Positions 46,001-59,215 are shown, counted from the first letter of the stretch. The stretch is 64,000 bases of DNA from Siphonodentalium dalli (GCA_032622095.1 CP136065.1:53499949-53563948), one strand, 5' to 3'. Notes: generated from the sequence alone by a model not told the origin. Translations and numbers: made by a program.

Positions 46001-47098
46001 TGTTCTCTGATTTGTCGTGATCACCTCTTTCAGTTTTGATATCTATTTCTCTAGTTTTCAGGCTTATCTTTGTTGCATTTCAACTTTCAAGGTGGAAAGA
46101 AATATTTGTTACATGGTAATACATGCACATGATGTTAGCTATTTGCATATCAACAGTCTTGAGGTGTCAAATCTTTAACTGACAAAGATGCTCTTGGATA
46201 GAAGTGACTGAATATATTGACACAGGTTTCATGCTGTCATATTGGCCAATATTTTTTGAAAATGGCAACAAAAAAAATTCATGTGGTCAAAGTTTTTTTT
46301 TTTACCCCAAAATTGGAAATTTAATTAGAAAACCCAAATTGATATTGTAACTGGAGCAACATGAGAATCAAATTTTTAGTATGATCATCTGCTAATTGAT
46401 TAGGTGATGCAGCTTAATGGGTAACAAAAGGCAATCAAACAATATAATGAGGATTAACACTAATGAATCCTTTGTCTGTCATAAGGCTGAATGGTAGATG
46501 GTGGGTAGCGGAACATTTGGTGGGATTAAAGAAGTCTCGACACAGTATTTGAAGGTTTGGACATAATTATATAGAATGTTAGATGTTAAGTTAAAAAAAA
46601 AAATTAATTATGAGCCCAGAAAATGAGGATTTAATTTGTCCAAAGTTTTTTTTATTTGGCAAAATCAAATCAGAATTGGCCAAAAAATTGGCGAAAAGAT
46701 TTTTTGGCCCAGCATGAACACTGTATTGATATCAGACAGTGAATCCAAACAAGTACCATCTTTTTATTATGGCCCTTTCAAACACTGAAATTTACTTGTC
46801 CATTTTATACAAAAGTTAGGTTCATTAACTATGTGATATTTCTTAAATGAGAAGTACCAGTATATAGCTTTATTTACGTTCTTTCTTTATTTTACTTTGT
46901 TGTATCTTATTATGAATTTGCATCTGTTTGCCAACTATTATGTAATCAGTTTGTTTTATGTTTCCCTGCTTTAAAGAAAGTCCAACCATCAACTTTATCA
47001 ACTTTAATGTTAACACAATATCCCGGTACCTTGTTGCTCTCCTTGTTAAAATATTATCCTGTCTCAAATTTTGATCCATGTTTAGTTCTTAACCCTTT
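46001..47098. other. Non-coding stretch downstream of the SLC16-type gene
   Basis: No gene is seen. Part may be 3' UTR if the Q3 poly(A) signal is not used. Confidence 0.4.
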
Positions 47099-47488
47099 AC
47101 CCAACAGAAGGGCCCTGTGCCAATGCATTCTCTTATATATGCGAGTCGACCATAGGTCGCCTCGCATATATAAGAGAATGCATTGGCTTAACACATTACA
47201 AATTATAAAATTGTTAAAGAATGTAAGAAAAAATGGTAAAAAGTGTTAAAAAAAGATTTTTTTTAGGCCAATGCATTCTCTTATATATGCGAGGCGACCT
47301 ATGGTCGACTCGCATATATAAGAGAATGCATTGGCACAGGGCATAACTGTAACTATCACAATGTGGTCAAGGAGCCGGTTCCAATGATATCCATATTTGT
47401 ATGGTTCTATTGAGACAGACCGAAGATATTTTAGGCTGTTGAAGCTTTATTTGGCCGGTTTTGGCCGGTTTGTTGGGTAAAGGGTTAA
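47099..47488 (-). mobile_element. P-family MITE, copy P4 (reverse)
   Basis: TTAA flanks; same termini and paired palindromes as P1 in opposite orientation. Confidence 0.8.
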
Positions 47489-48049
47489 TCTCTTATCATT
47501 GCTGCTTGCTATATTTTAAAATGAATTCACCCTATTTTGAGTTGTATATTATGTTATATTTTGTCCACAATAAAATACCGGTAAGAAGAGTATGAAATAT
47601 ATTTTACCACCATACCATTGTTTCACATGCTTGTGTGATCCATGGACATTTTTTGCATGCTAAAACAGGAATTTTACCCTCTTCAATGCTTGATTTACAA
47701 TTGATCTAGTCTAATGGTGTCTGTAATTTATTCATTCTCCTTAAACCTATAGTTCCCTATACTCATTCACAGTTGCGTGTGACATTATCATTGTAATGAT
47801 CTCCGATCAGTTGTCATTTCTGTGCTTAAATTATGGAAATGAATCAATTTAATTTAAGCCAAGATATTTTAGAAATTAACCATCATTGTCTGTCATTTTG
47901 GCATATTTCTAAGCTGTAGGCTAAAGGCTCACATTGAATTCCTAAAATAACCATATTTTTAATTAAAATCCATGTAGTGCACAGCGGTCACAAAAATAAT
48001 GACCGTGGTGTACGCCAATAACAGATTAATAATCTCAGTAATTCCAACA
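47489..48049. other. Non-coding stretch, nothing recognised
   Basis: No gene is seen. Confidence 0.4.
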
Positions 48050-48253
48050 CTACCACGGCAAACTTTTGGCACCTAACTGAATTCTCTTATATATGCAAGT
48101 CGCCCATAGGGTGCCCCGCATATATAAGAAAATTCCCTGGCTTACAAGGTCAAGGTAAATATTGTTAGGCCAATGTATTCTCTTATATATGCAAGGCTCC
48201 CTATAGGAGGGTTTTCGCAAAATTTCAGGAAGCTCATGTCACGGGAGGGTTAA
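48050..48253. mobile_element. Q-family MITE Q4, left end decayed
   Basis: Hairpin arms AATTCTCTTATATATGCAAG and a CAAGGTCAAGGTAAATATTG block; ends GGAGGGTTAA at 48253. Left TTAA not found. Confidence 0.5.
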
Positions 48254-48293
48254 TAAATTCATTTTATCTAATATACTAACAAAGGGATGTCAT

Positions 48294-48660
48294 TTAACCC
48301 TTTACCCAACAAACCGGCCACAACCGGCCAAATAAAGCTTCAACAGACTAAAATATCTTCGGTCTGTCTCAATAAAACCATACAAATATGGATATCATTG
48401 GAACCGGCTCATTGACCACATTGTGATAGTTACAGTTATGCCGTGTGCCAATGCATTCTCTTATATATGCGAGTCGACCATAGGTCGCCTCGCATATATA
48501 AGAGAATGCATTGGCCTAAAAAAAAAAATTCTTACATTTGTTAACAATTAATATGTGTTAAGCCAATGCATTCTCTTTTATATGCGAGGCGACCTATGGT
48601 CGACTCGCATATATAAGAGAATGCATTGGCACAGGGCCGCTCTGTTGGGTAAAGGGTTAA
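48294..48660 (+). mobile_element. P-family MITE, copy P5
   Basis: TTAA flanks and both 69-bp palindromes; shortened AT spacer; 367 bp. Confidence 0.8.
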
Positions 48661-49213
48661 AAAATATGTTATGTTATGGATTGTTTTGCTAAATTTGTTA
48701 TCTCATAATGTTAATTAGTATTCTGCTTCGTTGAATTTTGTGGGATGTTTTTAGTTTTATCATGTGTGCCAAACACATAATTCTTGTTGTCTATAGCCTA
48801 AATTTCTTCTGTCTCAATCACCACTATTCTTCTATCATTTATATACTAAATGGATTCTCCCATCCAGTCTAGTCTATTCATTTGGAGGGATGTCTAGGAG
48901 AAATGAGCGTATGACATAGAGACAAAAAGATAATACAAGTGCAGGATGATTTCTATTAATTGGTGGGAAATGTTCAGATAATAATAAGCAACAAAACAAC
49001 CTTTGTTAAGTATTTATGTTCATGATCTAATTATGCCTACCGTATGTATACACAGGGACAAGAGGGGGCACTCAAAGGAGAAGCTTGTTCATTGACAACA
49101 AACACTAGTTCAGATTCAAATGGGCTGTTTATCATTATAAACGTGAACAAAATATATTGTAGGCAATGACTGCCACAAGACAACAAAGTTAGTATTCATA
49201 TACTATTTGCCTT
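48661..49213. other. Non-coding stretch with an R-family body fragment
   Basis: ACTAAATGGATTCTCCCATC near 48846 and the following 150 bp match the R body at 49333-49560 and 62424-62580. Confidence 0.4.
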
Positions 49214-49276
49214 CCACTAAATTCACCCTCTGGGGACCTCATTCTGCAAATGACAGACACACTAAACTCAGGCTTG
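49214..49276 (-). repeat. F-family solo right terminus
   Basis: CACTAAATTCACCCTCTGGG to CTCAGGCTTG, one arm only. Confidence 0.6.
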
Positions 49277-49291
49277 TATGGGAGATGTATT

Positions 49292-49981
49292 TTAACCCTT
49301 TCACTGAATGGATTTAATACCCTTTCTTTACTAAATGGATTCTACCACCCAGTTTTATAAAAGTGTATATTTGAATGGTCTAGTATTCATATAGAGGATC
49401 CCGTTTGGAGAGGTTTCACTGTATAATTGGAATTGTCTATTATTAATGGAAGGGGTGTTCAGGAAACAAAATCGGACAACAGACAGAAAACACATAATAC
49501 AAGAACAGAATGATACATATATTTTGGTGGATGTTCAGATAATAAGTTCACCTATGGCCGTTTGTTGAACTTGTTATCTGAACATTTCCTAAGGGAACTA
49601 CTCATCAATGAGTTTTAAAAAAAAGGATGTATTATGAAATCAGTCTGTCCATCCGTCTGTCAGTGCATCTGTCCATCTGTTAACATTTTTGGTTTCTGAG
49701 CGATAACTCCAGTTTGGATTATTTGATCTCAACCAAAGTTGGTATATGTATTTCCCAGCTAAAAATACAGACAAAGGTCGAATATGGGTTCCGTCCAATT
49801 ATTTTTACAAGGGTGATGGCTTTTTTCGACTTAGAATTTGACCAGATTTTGGCATTGAAAAATATTGGTATATCAGATATTCTTAGTAAGCTCAAATTGT
49901 GATTGTATTTTGCGGTAGTACAATTCGTATTTTGCCACGCCCTAGTGATGCTCTTGTTTTATTTAGTAAAGAAAGGGTTAA
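49292..49981. mobile_element. R-family element containing a G repeat
   Basis: Left end TTAACCCTTTCACTGAATGG; right end TTTAGTAAAGAAAGGGTTAA. G copy 4 (49614-49960) sits next to the right end. Confidence 0.5.
49614..49960 (+). repeat. Dispersed repeat G, copy 4
   Basis: AAAAAAAGGATGTATTATG start, TTGGTTTCTGAGCGATAACT inside, GATGCTCTTGTT end. Confidence 0.6.
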
Positions 49982-50375
49982 TCCTTACCCAACAGAAGGG
50001 CCCTGTGCCAATGCATTCTCTTATATATGCGAGTCGGCCATAGGTCGCCTCGCATATATAAGAGAATGCATTGGCTTAATACATTAAAAATTATAAAATT
50101 GTTAAAGAATGTAAGAAAAAATGATAAAAAGTGTTAAAAAAAGTTTTTTTTAGGCCAATGCATTCTCTTATATATGCGAGGCGACATATGGTCGACTCGC
50201 ATATATAAGAGAATGCATTGGCACAGGGCATAACTGTAACTATCACAATGTGGTCAAGGAGCCGGTTCCAATGATATCCATATTTGTATGGTTCTATTGA
50301 GACAGACCGAAGATATTTTAGGCTGTTGAAGCTTTATTTGGCCGGTTTTGGCCGGTTTGTTGGGTAAAGGGTTAA
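49978..50375 (-). mobile_element. P-family MITE, copy P6 (reverse), at an R-element TTAA
   Basis: Termini as P4, with one altered end (TCCTTACCCAACA). Its left TTAA is shared with the right end of the R element. The right flank continues as another R-like end (TCCTTACTGAATGG). Confidence 0.75.
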
Positions 50376-51413
50376 TCCTTACTGAATGGGTTCTACAATT
50401 AAGATATATAAGCATATAATGAAATGGTCTTAAATTCAGATCATAAAATATGACAAGCAGAGAAACACTATTTGTAGAGATGTTCAGTGTAACAACTGCA
50501 TGTAGCCATGTATAAATGCACATACTTAAGTAAATTGCGGGTTCAGATTTTTTTATATAATTAATTTCCCATTATTTATTCAACGGAATCCTTGGAGTGG
50601 CTAATCTCCCAATACATCCACTCGTATTACAAATTAAACCAAAACAGATTCCGTCTCGCCCACTGCCAAATCCAATTGTGATGAATCGTGCAGACTAAGG
50701 GTCGGTTATGTCTGATCAGGTAATTTTTAGGATATCTACAGTTATTGAAACAAGAGGACTAAAATGGCAAATTGGCAATCAGTCTGACAACATGGACACG
50801 GGTGTTCATGGCTATCGTATTGCCCTGGGAAATCGGAATCAATATTAAATATACCCCAGGCCTAAGAAGTGGGTTCATCCAAAATAACTTAAATTTTATA
50901 AAAGTCGTACAAGTAAAAATAGATGAGCTTTGTTCTTATTTTCATTATTAATAACTCTATAATAAAACGATTTCGCATGTCAAAACCATTGTTCTGTAAA
51001 TGTTACTGTTATCGCTCAAAGTCCAATTAGTCCAACATGATACCAAAGTTTAATCTAATATTGACAATAAATATTGCAAAATGTCAAAGTATTTGAAAAT
51101 CATATTTGAAATAATTGAGCTTACAGCTGTGTGAACTTAATACGGTAGCTGATCATCCCAACAAAGGAATCAATGGTAACCAAGTAACTACTCATCAGTA
51201 AGCATTTAGTAATCAAAGAGGATTGTATCAGAAATAATTTGGGCTATATTATCGTCATTTTTGTTGTTGCGTCTTGCTTTAATTTGTTGTCACATATTCA
51301 TTTCATATTCTCATGTTAAGTATTGTTATGTTTATAATCAGATTTCTTCTTTTATCTTCCTTCTGTTGCCAAAGTTCTCTACCATAGTTTTTGTTGCTGA
51401 ACCAGGCTGATAT
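50376..51413. other. Non-coding stretch, nothing recognised
   Basis: The first 130 bp resemble R sequence. No gene is seen. Confidence 0.4.
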
Positions 51414-51499
51414 GTTTATTATTGGGTTTTTCAGTCTTTTGGTCTTGATCACAGCTCCCTGACACAACATTAAAGCACCTGTATCTAATTAGATACATT

Positions 51500-52202
51500 T
51501 CCTAACTCTTCGAATAGAGAATTTCCATATGTCCCTAAAATGTGGCAAGAAATGGTAGAATAATCGTATTCCTGTAGTAATTCCCTACATTTTGGTATAT
51601 GGTTCAAACATGTTTGGTTAGCGACAGTGGAGATATCCTCCTTGAAACCATGGAGACAGGCGAAAAAAATTGGTCGTATAAAACTCTGTCCGGTCTGATG
51701 GCCGTTATACCGGACCGAGTCTTGTTCGACCACTTTTTTTCATGAAAATGAGCCCAAAAGTACGTGTCAACATATTGCGAAACCATGGAGACAGGCAAAA
51801 AAAATTGGTCAAACAAAACTCTGTCCGGTCTTATGGCCGTTATTCCGGACCGAGTCTTGTTTGACCACTATTTTTCGCCAGTCTCCGATGGTATTATGGG
51901 AGATATCTTCACTATTCCAGGAATTTGATGGCTATTATTCTAATATTATTGCCATTATGGTCTATCACATGACCAGAGAGAGTCTTGTTCGACCACTTTT
52001 TGTACAGTCTCCAGTGGTGTCTGATGCTTATAAGATATATCTCCACTGTCGCTAGCTATACATGGATGGCTCATATACAAAAATGAAGGAAGTTATTCAA
52101 TGATTATGACTGTTTGATTGTTATGTTTTGTTTTCGTATATTGCTGCATTTCTGGCCACAATTTTGAGGACATATGGAAATTCTACAATACGAGAGTTAG
52201 GA
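51500..52202. mobile_element. Foldback element K, copy in unit A
   Basis: Outer arms GAATTTCCATATGTCC and GGACATATGGAAATTC, middle arms CGACAGTGGAGATAT and ATATCTCCACTGTCG. An inner hairpin (CTCTGTCCGGT..ACCGGACCGAG) is present twice. No coding capacity. Confidence 0.6.
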
Positions 52203-52981
52203 ACCTTGTCTTATAAATAAATCAACCTGGATACAAATTAAATTTCATTTGATGAAATAATGTTTATGGATTCCAATGGTCAGTCATGCTTTTGATCAAA
52301 TATTGAAGTGGATTGATCAGTATTCACAAGCCAAGGTTTTACTGTGAAAGATAAGTTCAGCCTTGTGCATGTGAAAATTTTTAATATGCATCTACAAAAT
52401 TGTCTCATTGTATATGAATGACTGCTATTCTCTATATTTTTGGCCGAGGCCAAACAATTAAAATATAGTGTTCTCAGGCATCTCCTCTACTCCGGATAGA
52501 ACCTCATCAAACATGGATATTTGAAAATTCACCTGATTCTACAATTTGGGAATTCAATACTCAAACTCCCATATATCTACAATTAGAAATTTTGTAGATA
52601 TGTTTCTGTTAAAGGTGGAATGGTTAAATTGCACTGACAGACAGATTCTATAGATTCCTTGGGGGGGCGATATTGTAATTCAAAAATATCTTTGTACTAA
52701 AATTCCAAAATATATATGAAAATTGAAAAAAAAATAGTGAAAAGTCTCTGTCCATTCAATTTCTATATTTAATTGTCTGAGAACATAGGTATATTTTTAA
52801 ATGGTCTGATGAAGATGCTGAATAGCTTGAGCTTGATAGATCTACCTGATGTCTCTGCCCAATGAGTTTAGAATGTACAGGTATACATTTGTGTTGGTTA
52901 TTGTTTGAATATTATATGTGACATTTTCAAATGGTTTAGTGTTATAGTGATATTTAATATCAGATGTGCTATGGAGGTTAC

Positions 52982-53317
52982 CAAGTCTGGATTTAGTTTG
53001 TCTGATATTTGCAGAATGAGGTCCCTAGATGGTGAATTTAATGACGCTATCCCACACAGAGGGCTAGCATAACCAAATTCACCCTCTGGGGACCTCATTC
53101 TACTTAGGCCTCATCTTCTGGGAAGTATCTATGGTATCAAATTAACATTGTTTTTAGTTACATTTTCCCTTCTGTTCAGTTTCTATATCCCCTAATTTGA
53201 AAAAGATAAAATGCATAATCAAGGTGAATAATGGGTGAACATTACCAACTTCAACTTGGGAACTTCAATCTGATCCTAGATCTTCCATTGCAGTTGAGGC
53301 CAAAGCAGAATGAGGTT
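52982..53317. mobile_element. F-family element F5, right quarter missing
   Basis: Starts CAAGTCTGGATTTAGTTTG and ends abruptly at GAGGTT, where unit B begins. Confidence 0.55.
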
Positions 53318-53319
53318 CT

Positions 53320-55404
53320 GTTTATTATTGGGTTTTTCAGTTTTCTGGCCTTGATCACAGGTCCCTGACACAAAAGTGGCAAAACATTAAATCACCAATA
53401 TATAAATAGACACAGTTCAACACTTCGAATTGAGAATTTCCATATGTCCCTAAAATGTGGCAAGCAATGGTAGAATAATCGTATTCCTGTAGTAATTCCC
53501 TACATTTTGGTATATGGATAAAACATGTTTGGTTAGCGACAGTGGAGATATCTTCCCTGAAACCATCGAGACCAGCGAAAAAAATGGTCGTATAAAACTC
53601 TGTCCGGTCTGATGGCCGTTATACCGGACCGAGTCTTGTTCGACCACTTTTTTTCACTAAAATGAGCCCAAAAGTACTTGTCAACATATTGCGTCACAAT
53701 GCAGTTTTGACAAATGTCACACTACCCTTAAAATGGAGAAAAAATGACATTGAAAAAAACACCAACCCCTCCCATAAATTATTCGCCAATTTGACAGCCA
53801 TAACCATCATGTGGCTATATTTGATGTTTCTTGTCGGGAAACACGTTTGTGCATTTTTTCATGCACTTTTCATCCATGTATCATTGACCATTCAGCTGCC
53901 AGGATTTTGTTTATGCTGATCCTAGCTTGGGGGGTCCCAGGGGAAATCACTCTAATAATTTGTATTTGGTGTAATATAACCATATCAAAATAAAGGGAAC
54001 TATTCCAGGAATTTGATGGCTATTATTCTAATATTATTGCCATTATGGTCAATTGCATGAAAGGATAGAGTCTTGTTTGAACAACTTTTTCTCTGGACTC
54101 CAGTGGTGTCCGATGCTTTCATGGAAGATATATCTCCACTGTCGCTAGCTATACATGGATGACTCGTATACAAAAATGAAGGGAGTTATTCAACGATTAT
54201 GACTTTGATTGTTATGGTTTGTTTTCGTATATTGCTACATTTCTGGCCACAATTTTGAGGACATATGGAAATTCTACAATATGGGAGTTAGGAACCTTGT
54301 CTTATAAATAAATTGACCTGGATACAAATTATATTTCATTTGATGAAATAATGTTTAGGGATTCCAATGGTCAGTCATGCTTTTTATCAAATATTGAAGT
54401 GGATTAATCAGTATTCACAAGCCACAGTTTTATTGTGAAAGATAAGTGTAGCCATGTGCATGTAATTATTTGTAATATGCATCTACAAAATTGTCTCATT
54501 GTATATGAATGACTGCTATTCTCTGTATTTTTGGCTGAGGCCAAACAAATAAAATATAGTGTTCTCAGGCATCTCCTCTACTCCGGATAGAACCTCATCA
54601 AACATGGATATTTGAAAATACCTCATACAATTAGAAATTTTGTAGATATGTTTCTGTTAAAGGTGCAATGTATAAAAGGCACTGACAGACAAATTCTATG
54701 GATTCCTTGTGGGAATCTATGGGATTCTGAATACAAAAATATCTTGTCCTAAAATATTCTAAAATTCTTTGAAAAATTCTAAAAATAAATATGAAAATTG
54801 AAAAAAATTTAGTGAAAATTTGTCCACCATTCAATTTCTATATTTAATTGTCTGAGAACATGGGTATTTTTTTAAATGGTCTGATGAAGATGCTGAATAG
54901 CTTGAGCTTGATAGATCTACCTGATGTCTCTGCCCAATGAGCTTAGAATGTACAGGTATACATTTGTGTTGGTTATTAATTGTTTGAATCTTGTAAGTGA
55001 CATTTCACATGGTTTAGTGACATCGTTTAGTGTAAAAGTGATATTATCGGATGTGCTACGGATGTTACCAAGTCTGGATTTAGTATGTCTGACATTTGCA
55101 GAATGAGGTCCCCAGATGGTGCATTTAGTGAAGCTACCCCACACAGAGGGCTAGCATCACCAAATTCACCCTCTGTGTACCTCATTTTACTTAGGCCGCA
55201 TCTTCTAGGAAGTATCTGTAGTCTCAAATTAACATTGTTTTTAGTTACTTTTTCCCTTCTGTTCAGTTTCTATATCCCCTAATTTGAAAAAGATAACATG
55301 CATAATCAAGGTGACTAATGGGTGAACTTGACCAACTTCAACTTGGGAACTTCAACCTGATCCTAAATCTCCCATAGCAGTTGAGGCCTAAGCAGAATGA
55401 GGTT
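53320..55404 (+). repeat. Tandem segmental duplication, unit B (2.1 kb)
   Basis: Second unit of the duplication. It differs from A mainly in 53695-53999, which replaces the second inner hairpin of K. Confidence 0.8.
53418..54292. mobile_element. Foldback element K, copy in unit B
   Basis: Same arms as the unit A copy with a different, longer loop. Confidence 0.6.
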
Positions 55405-55512
55405 CACAGAGGGTGCAATTGGTTATGATAGCCCGGATGCAGGATAGCGTCACTAAATTCACCTTCTGGGGACCTCATTCTGCAAATGGCATACACACTA
55501 AATGCAAACTTG
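55069..55512. mobile_element. F-family element F6, complete
   Basis: Starts CAAGTCTGGATTTAGTATG and ends ACTAAATGCAAACTTG. It has both arms, unlike F5. Confidence 0.65.
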
Positions 55513-55593
55513 GAGGTTACATGTACATATTAGACAGTATTTATGTATGATTTGAAGATGATATGAAGTGCTTTTGAAATGCTCAGAGATATC

Positions 55594-55805
55594 TGTAATG
55601 CCCTAAGTAATCGACTCCATAACCACAGCACAATTATGGGTAACTTTTCAGGATTTAGTTGGAAATATGGCTTGTTGCCATTCATCGGAAAGCTCTCGGG
55701 GAGAGCTTTCCGATGAATGGCAACAAGCCATATTTCCAACTAAATCCTGAAAAGTTACCCATAATTGTGCTGTGGTTATGATGTCGATTACTTGGGGCAT
55801 GACTG
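55594..55805. mobile_element. T-family MITE T4
   Basis: Hairpin starting TGTAATGCCCTAAGTAATCG; arms around AAAGCTCTCGGGGAGAGCTT. Ends slightly decayed. Confidence 0.65.
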
Positions 55806-57540
55806 GATTCGTTATCACACAAATTGACGTGAGAGGATTTTATTATTGTTTGACTTACAATAAATTCATATACAACAATGAATTCTAGTTTACTTAATAC
55901 CATTATTGAAGTGTAACATACCAGAAACAATCATAGAACTATAAGCCACTATTTGATTTGCCCTTTCTTTTCCAGTGGCAAACAAACAAAAATATTATGT
56001 TACAAGTGTCATGAAGTATGTCTGGACTTTTAACATTATTGGGATTTTTTTAACTTTTCTTTTTGTCTTTTAACTTGTTCACTGCTGACTACGAGTTATC
56101 TCAAACTTTTTGCATGTAATTGAATGGGCATCGGCAGTGAACGTCTTAAAAGTTGCATACATTCTGGGTGACGTGTTTTCATATAGATTCATATCAGGGG
56201 CGGCAGGATTTCCAACGACACAGGGTCTAGGATTCTGGAACCAACATATATTTGGTATGGAATATTTTACTGCTTTCGCCGCTTCTGTAAAATCTAGCTG
56301 GAAATTTATTTCCAACGGGTGATGTTGTGTTGGAAATTGCCAAAAGATGGAGTATCAGTTGGAAAATGCCGAGCCAAGCGTTATGTGCGAATGAGATTTC
56401 CATAAGTTTGAGACTTGATCTGGGTCAAGGGTGTGTAGTTAGAATTTCCAAGGTGGAGACCCCACAAATGAACACTCCAGCCATGTCCCGCATGACTTTA
56501 ACTGATAGAAAACCACATCAAAGGTTTGCATACTTCTCAATCTGGGCAACACCCAGAACCATTCTGGACTCTTCGACCTTTGACATCAGCAGGGTTGCGG
56601 AAAATGGCAAGGTTTGCCCAATAGCCAGGTAACCTGCTAGTGATATATTTATAATATTTTCGCCCCTATTAAATTTGGTATTTTATTGTGATGATAGTAT
56701 AAACATGTTGGCCTATGTATCTTTGAGTGGTATACTAATAGTGGACTGTAAGTTAATAACTGGTACTACACCTGATTATCACCATATAATTATTGTAATA
56801 TCGAATCACAGCATGTGTGGCTGCTCCACTACAAGTCACATGCGATCATATCAGTTTGACTTATCACCAAACTAAAGAGATTTCAAATCAGTATACAGAT
56901 AAAGAAAGATGTATTCAGGGTACCAGGCTAATTTGTACTAACAGTGCTGCTTTTGATTTACATTCTAAAATATAAAAGTTTATCAAGGTCGGCATCATCA
57001 AGACAATAAATCAAATAGTATTTTGTTGAGTTGTATTGCTAACGTTCTTAAAATTGCTTTAAAAATTGACAAACTAAGGGCCATAACTCAGGCAAAACAA
57101 TTTGAATAAACCTGATTTTCGAATTTGATTGAGATATTGTGAAAGAACTAAGTACGAATGGAATCGGTTGACATTTGTTCAAGTTACAATTGCTATAAAT
57201 GGAAACAAGGGCCATAACTGTGGTAAGAAATTTGGGGTGGGCCGATATTTTGAGTAGCACATTTAACTATTTTGAGAGACATGGCTGTGATACTTAGGCA
57301 GATGGACAAAAAAACATTATCTCCAGATAACTCTAGAATGAAAATGCCATATATGACACTGTTTTGAAAGCATTCCATACCTGAACCTCCATACCATACA
57401 TAAACCATGGCTGAAGTGTCTGCATGGATGGATAGAAAACCACTATTTTCCCAATAAACAATGAAGGCTAACTCTTGAATTAAATGTGAACATCATTGGG
57501 TCTACTTTTGAATTTATAATCTATAGTTTACATATGTATA
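55806..57540. other. Non-coding stretch, nothing firm
   Basis: Open frames of 70-100 codons on both strands at 56080-56640 have no recognised domain and no convincing splice pairs. Confidence 0.35.
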
Positions 57541-58282
57541 GGCCGTCGAATAGGTGTAGATGGTGCAGGGTATGTAGACATGTTCACCCGCCAGGTATTG
57601 TCAACGAAAAAATCTGCACTTGATAAAAAGCTTCTTGATTCCAAACTAAATTGTTACAATACTGCATTGCCTAAGAAATGTTCATCACTAATTGGAATAA
57701 CCGATATAATGTAGCAGAAGTGAGGTGGGATGTAAACACAAATGTTGTTGGAATTTTCAACAAGGATTTATGCAGATTTTACAACAAATATATCACGGAA
57801 TGCACTGTAGTCTGGGTGTAAACACAAATGTCAATGTGGAGGTGTTGGGATTTTTGACGAGGATTCTATATGCAGATATTACGACAAATACATGTATATC
57901 ACGGATGGCATTGTAGTCTGTTGGCATCCTGTGAAGGGTGCTGGAGTTGCCTGCAAGTTTTTAGCAGTTGACCATGGTTCATTTGGTGTGTCATAAACAA
58001 AACAAAAAAACAACATTGTACTAAATCAAGGCAAAGGTCAGTTTTATACAATGTAGTTTATCCTCTACCATGCTAGATTTTCACATTTTAATAAAAAAAA
58101 ATTCAACAAAATGCTCACAGAATTTGATTAAGCACATTATTCTATGTATATAATTGATTATTTCTGTACAGTGCCGAACATATCACAGTGGACTGTGGAC
58201 ACAGTACAGGAGAGGGTGGCAACATTATTGCCCATCACATAATCAAGTTTGATGGCCCTAGCTGTGGCAGCCAGAAATGATT
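57541..58282 (+). pseudogene. Coding-like patch with tandem duplication and possible terminal exon
   Basis: Three pieces look protein-like. The first is a frame after an AG at 57542 reading RRIGVDGAGYVDMFTRQ and meeting a GTATTG donor-like site. The second is a diverged tandem pair (57724-57922) whose units read VNTN..GIFNKDLCRFYNKY and GIFDEDSICRYYDKY. The third is a segment after TTTCTGTACAG (58162-58172) reading AEHITVDCGHSTGEGG.. to a TGA near 58280. An ATTAAA follows at about 58308. The pieces are in different frames and carry stops. A decayed gene or pseudogene is possible; the family is not recognised. Confidence 0.25.
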
Positions 58283-58807
58283 AAAAACACATTTGTACTA
58301 AAATCATTAAATTTATTTTAATGTCAGATGTCTGGAACAATTGTTAGACTATTAATAAATCAACAAGAAATTAATTTTCACTCACACAATTCATACCAAC
58401 TACATGTATAACTATCAATTACGGTAAGCCAGATATACAAAATAGTTCTTTTCTCAGGAATTTGTTTTTACAAAGTGATGAGAGGAGGCAGATGTTTTTA
58501 TTTATTATTTAGTTGAAATTATTTTTGTGAGGAGGCAGGTATTTATATATAAAATATTTATTTTAGTCCCATATTCACCAGAGACACTAAAATTAATATG
58601 AGCAATGTACCAAATTAGGACTAATGTCCATCACATTTACCCTTAATTTCAAACCCACAGGTTTATAATACAGGTCATGTGGATAGAACATTACTCATCA
58701 AGACATGGAAACTTCGTCCGAAAAATTTGACCTCTCTCTCTAAATGAACACCAGCATCAAACTTGATTCAAAAGGGTTGTGTTTATTAGCTTTATATGCA
58801 ATATACA
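58283..58807. other. Non-coding stretch, nothing recognised
   Basis: AT-rich. Confidence 0.4.
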
Positions 58808-59215
58808 TTAACCCTTTACCCAACAGAAGGGCCCTGTGCCAATGCATTCTCTTATATATGCGAGTCGACCATAGGTCGCCTCGCATATATAAGAGAATGC
58901 ATCGGCTTAACACATTAAAAATTATAAAATTGTTAAAGAATGTAAGAAAAATTGTAAAAATTGTAAAAAGTGTTAAAAAAAGATTTTTTTTAGGCCAATG
59001 CATTCTCTTATATATGCGAGGCGACCTATGGTCGACTCGCATATATAAGAGAATGCATTGGCACAGGGCATAACTGTAACTATCACAATGTGGTCAAGGA
59101 GCCGGTTCCAATGATATCCATATGTGTATGGTTCTATTGAGACAGACCGAAGATATTTTAGGCTGTTGAAGCTTTATTTGGCCGGTTTTGGCCGGTTTGT
59201 TGGGTAAAGGGTTAA
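58808..59215 (-). mobile_element. P-family MITE, copy P7 (reverse)
   Basis: TTAA flanks, standard termini, both palindromes; 408 bp. Confidence 0.8.

Larger units (their letters stand above)
51414..53317 (+). repeat. Tandem segmental duplication, unit A (1.9 kb)
   Basis: From TTATTATTGGGTTTTTCAGT to the AGCAGAATGAGGTT of F5 the sequence matches 53320-55404 almost throughout, apart from the K loop and small indels. Confidence 0.8.

Noticed and set aside
51485-53647. Duplicate minus-strand frames starting MVEQDSVRYNGHQTGQ
   Set aside because: They are read from the inner hairpin of foldback K in both duplication units, with no start or splice context.
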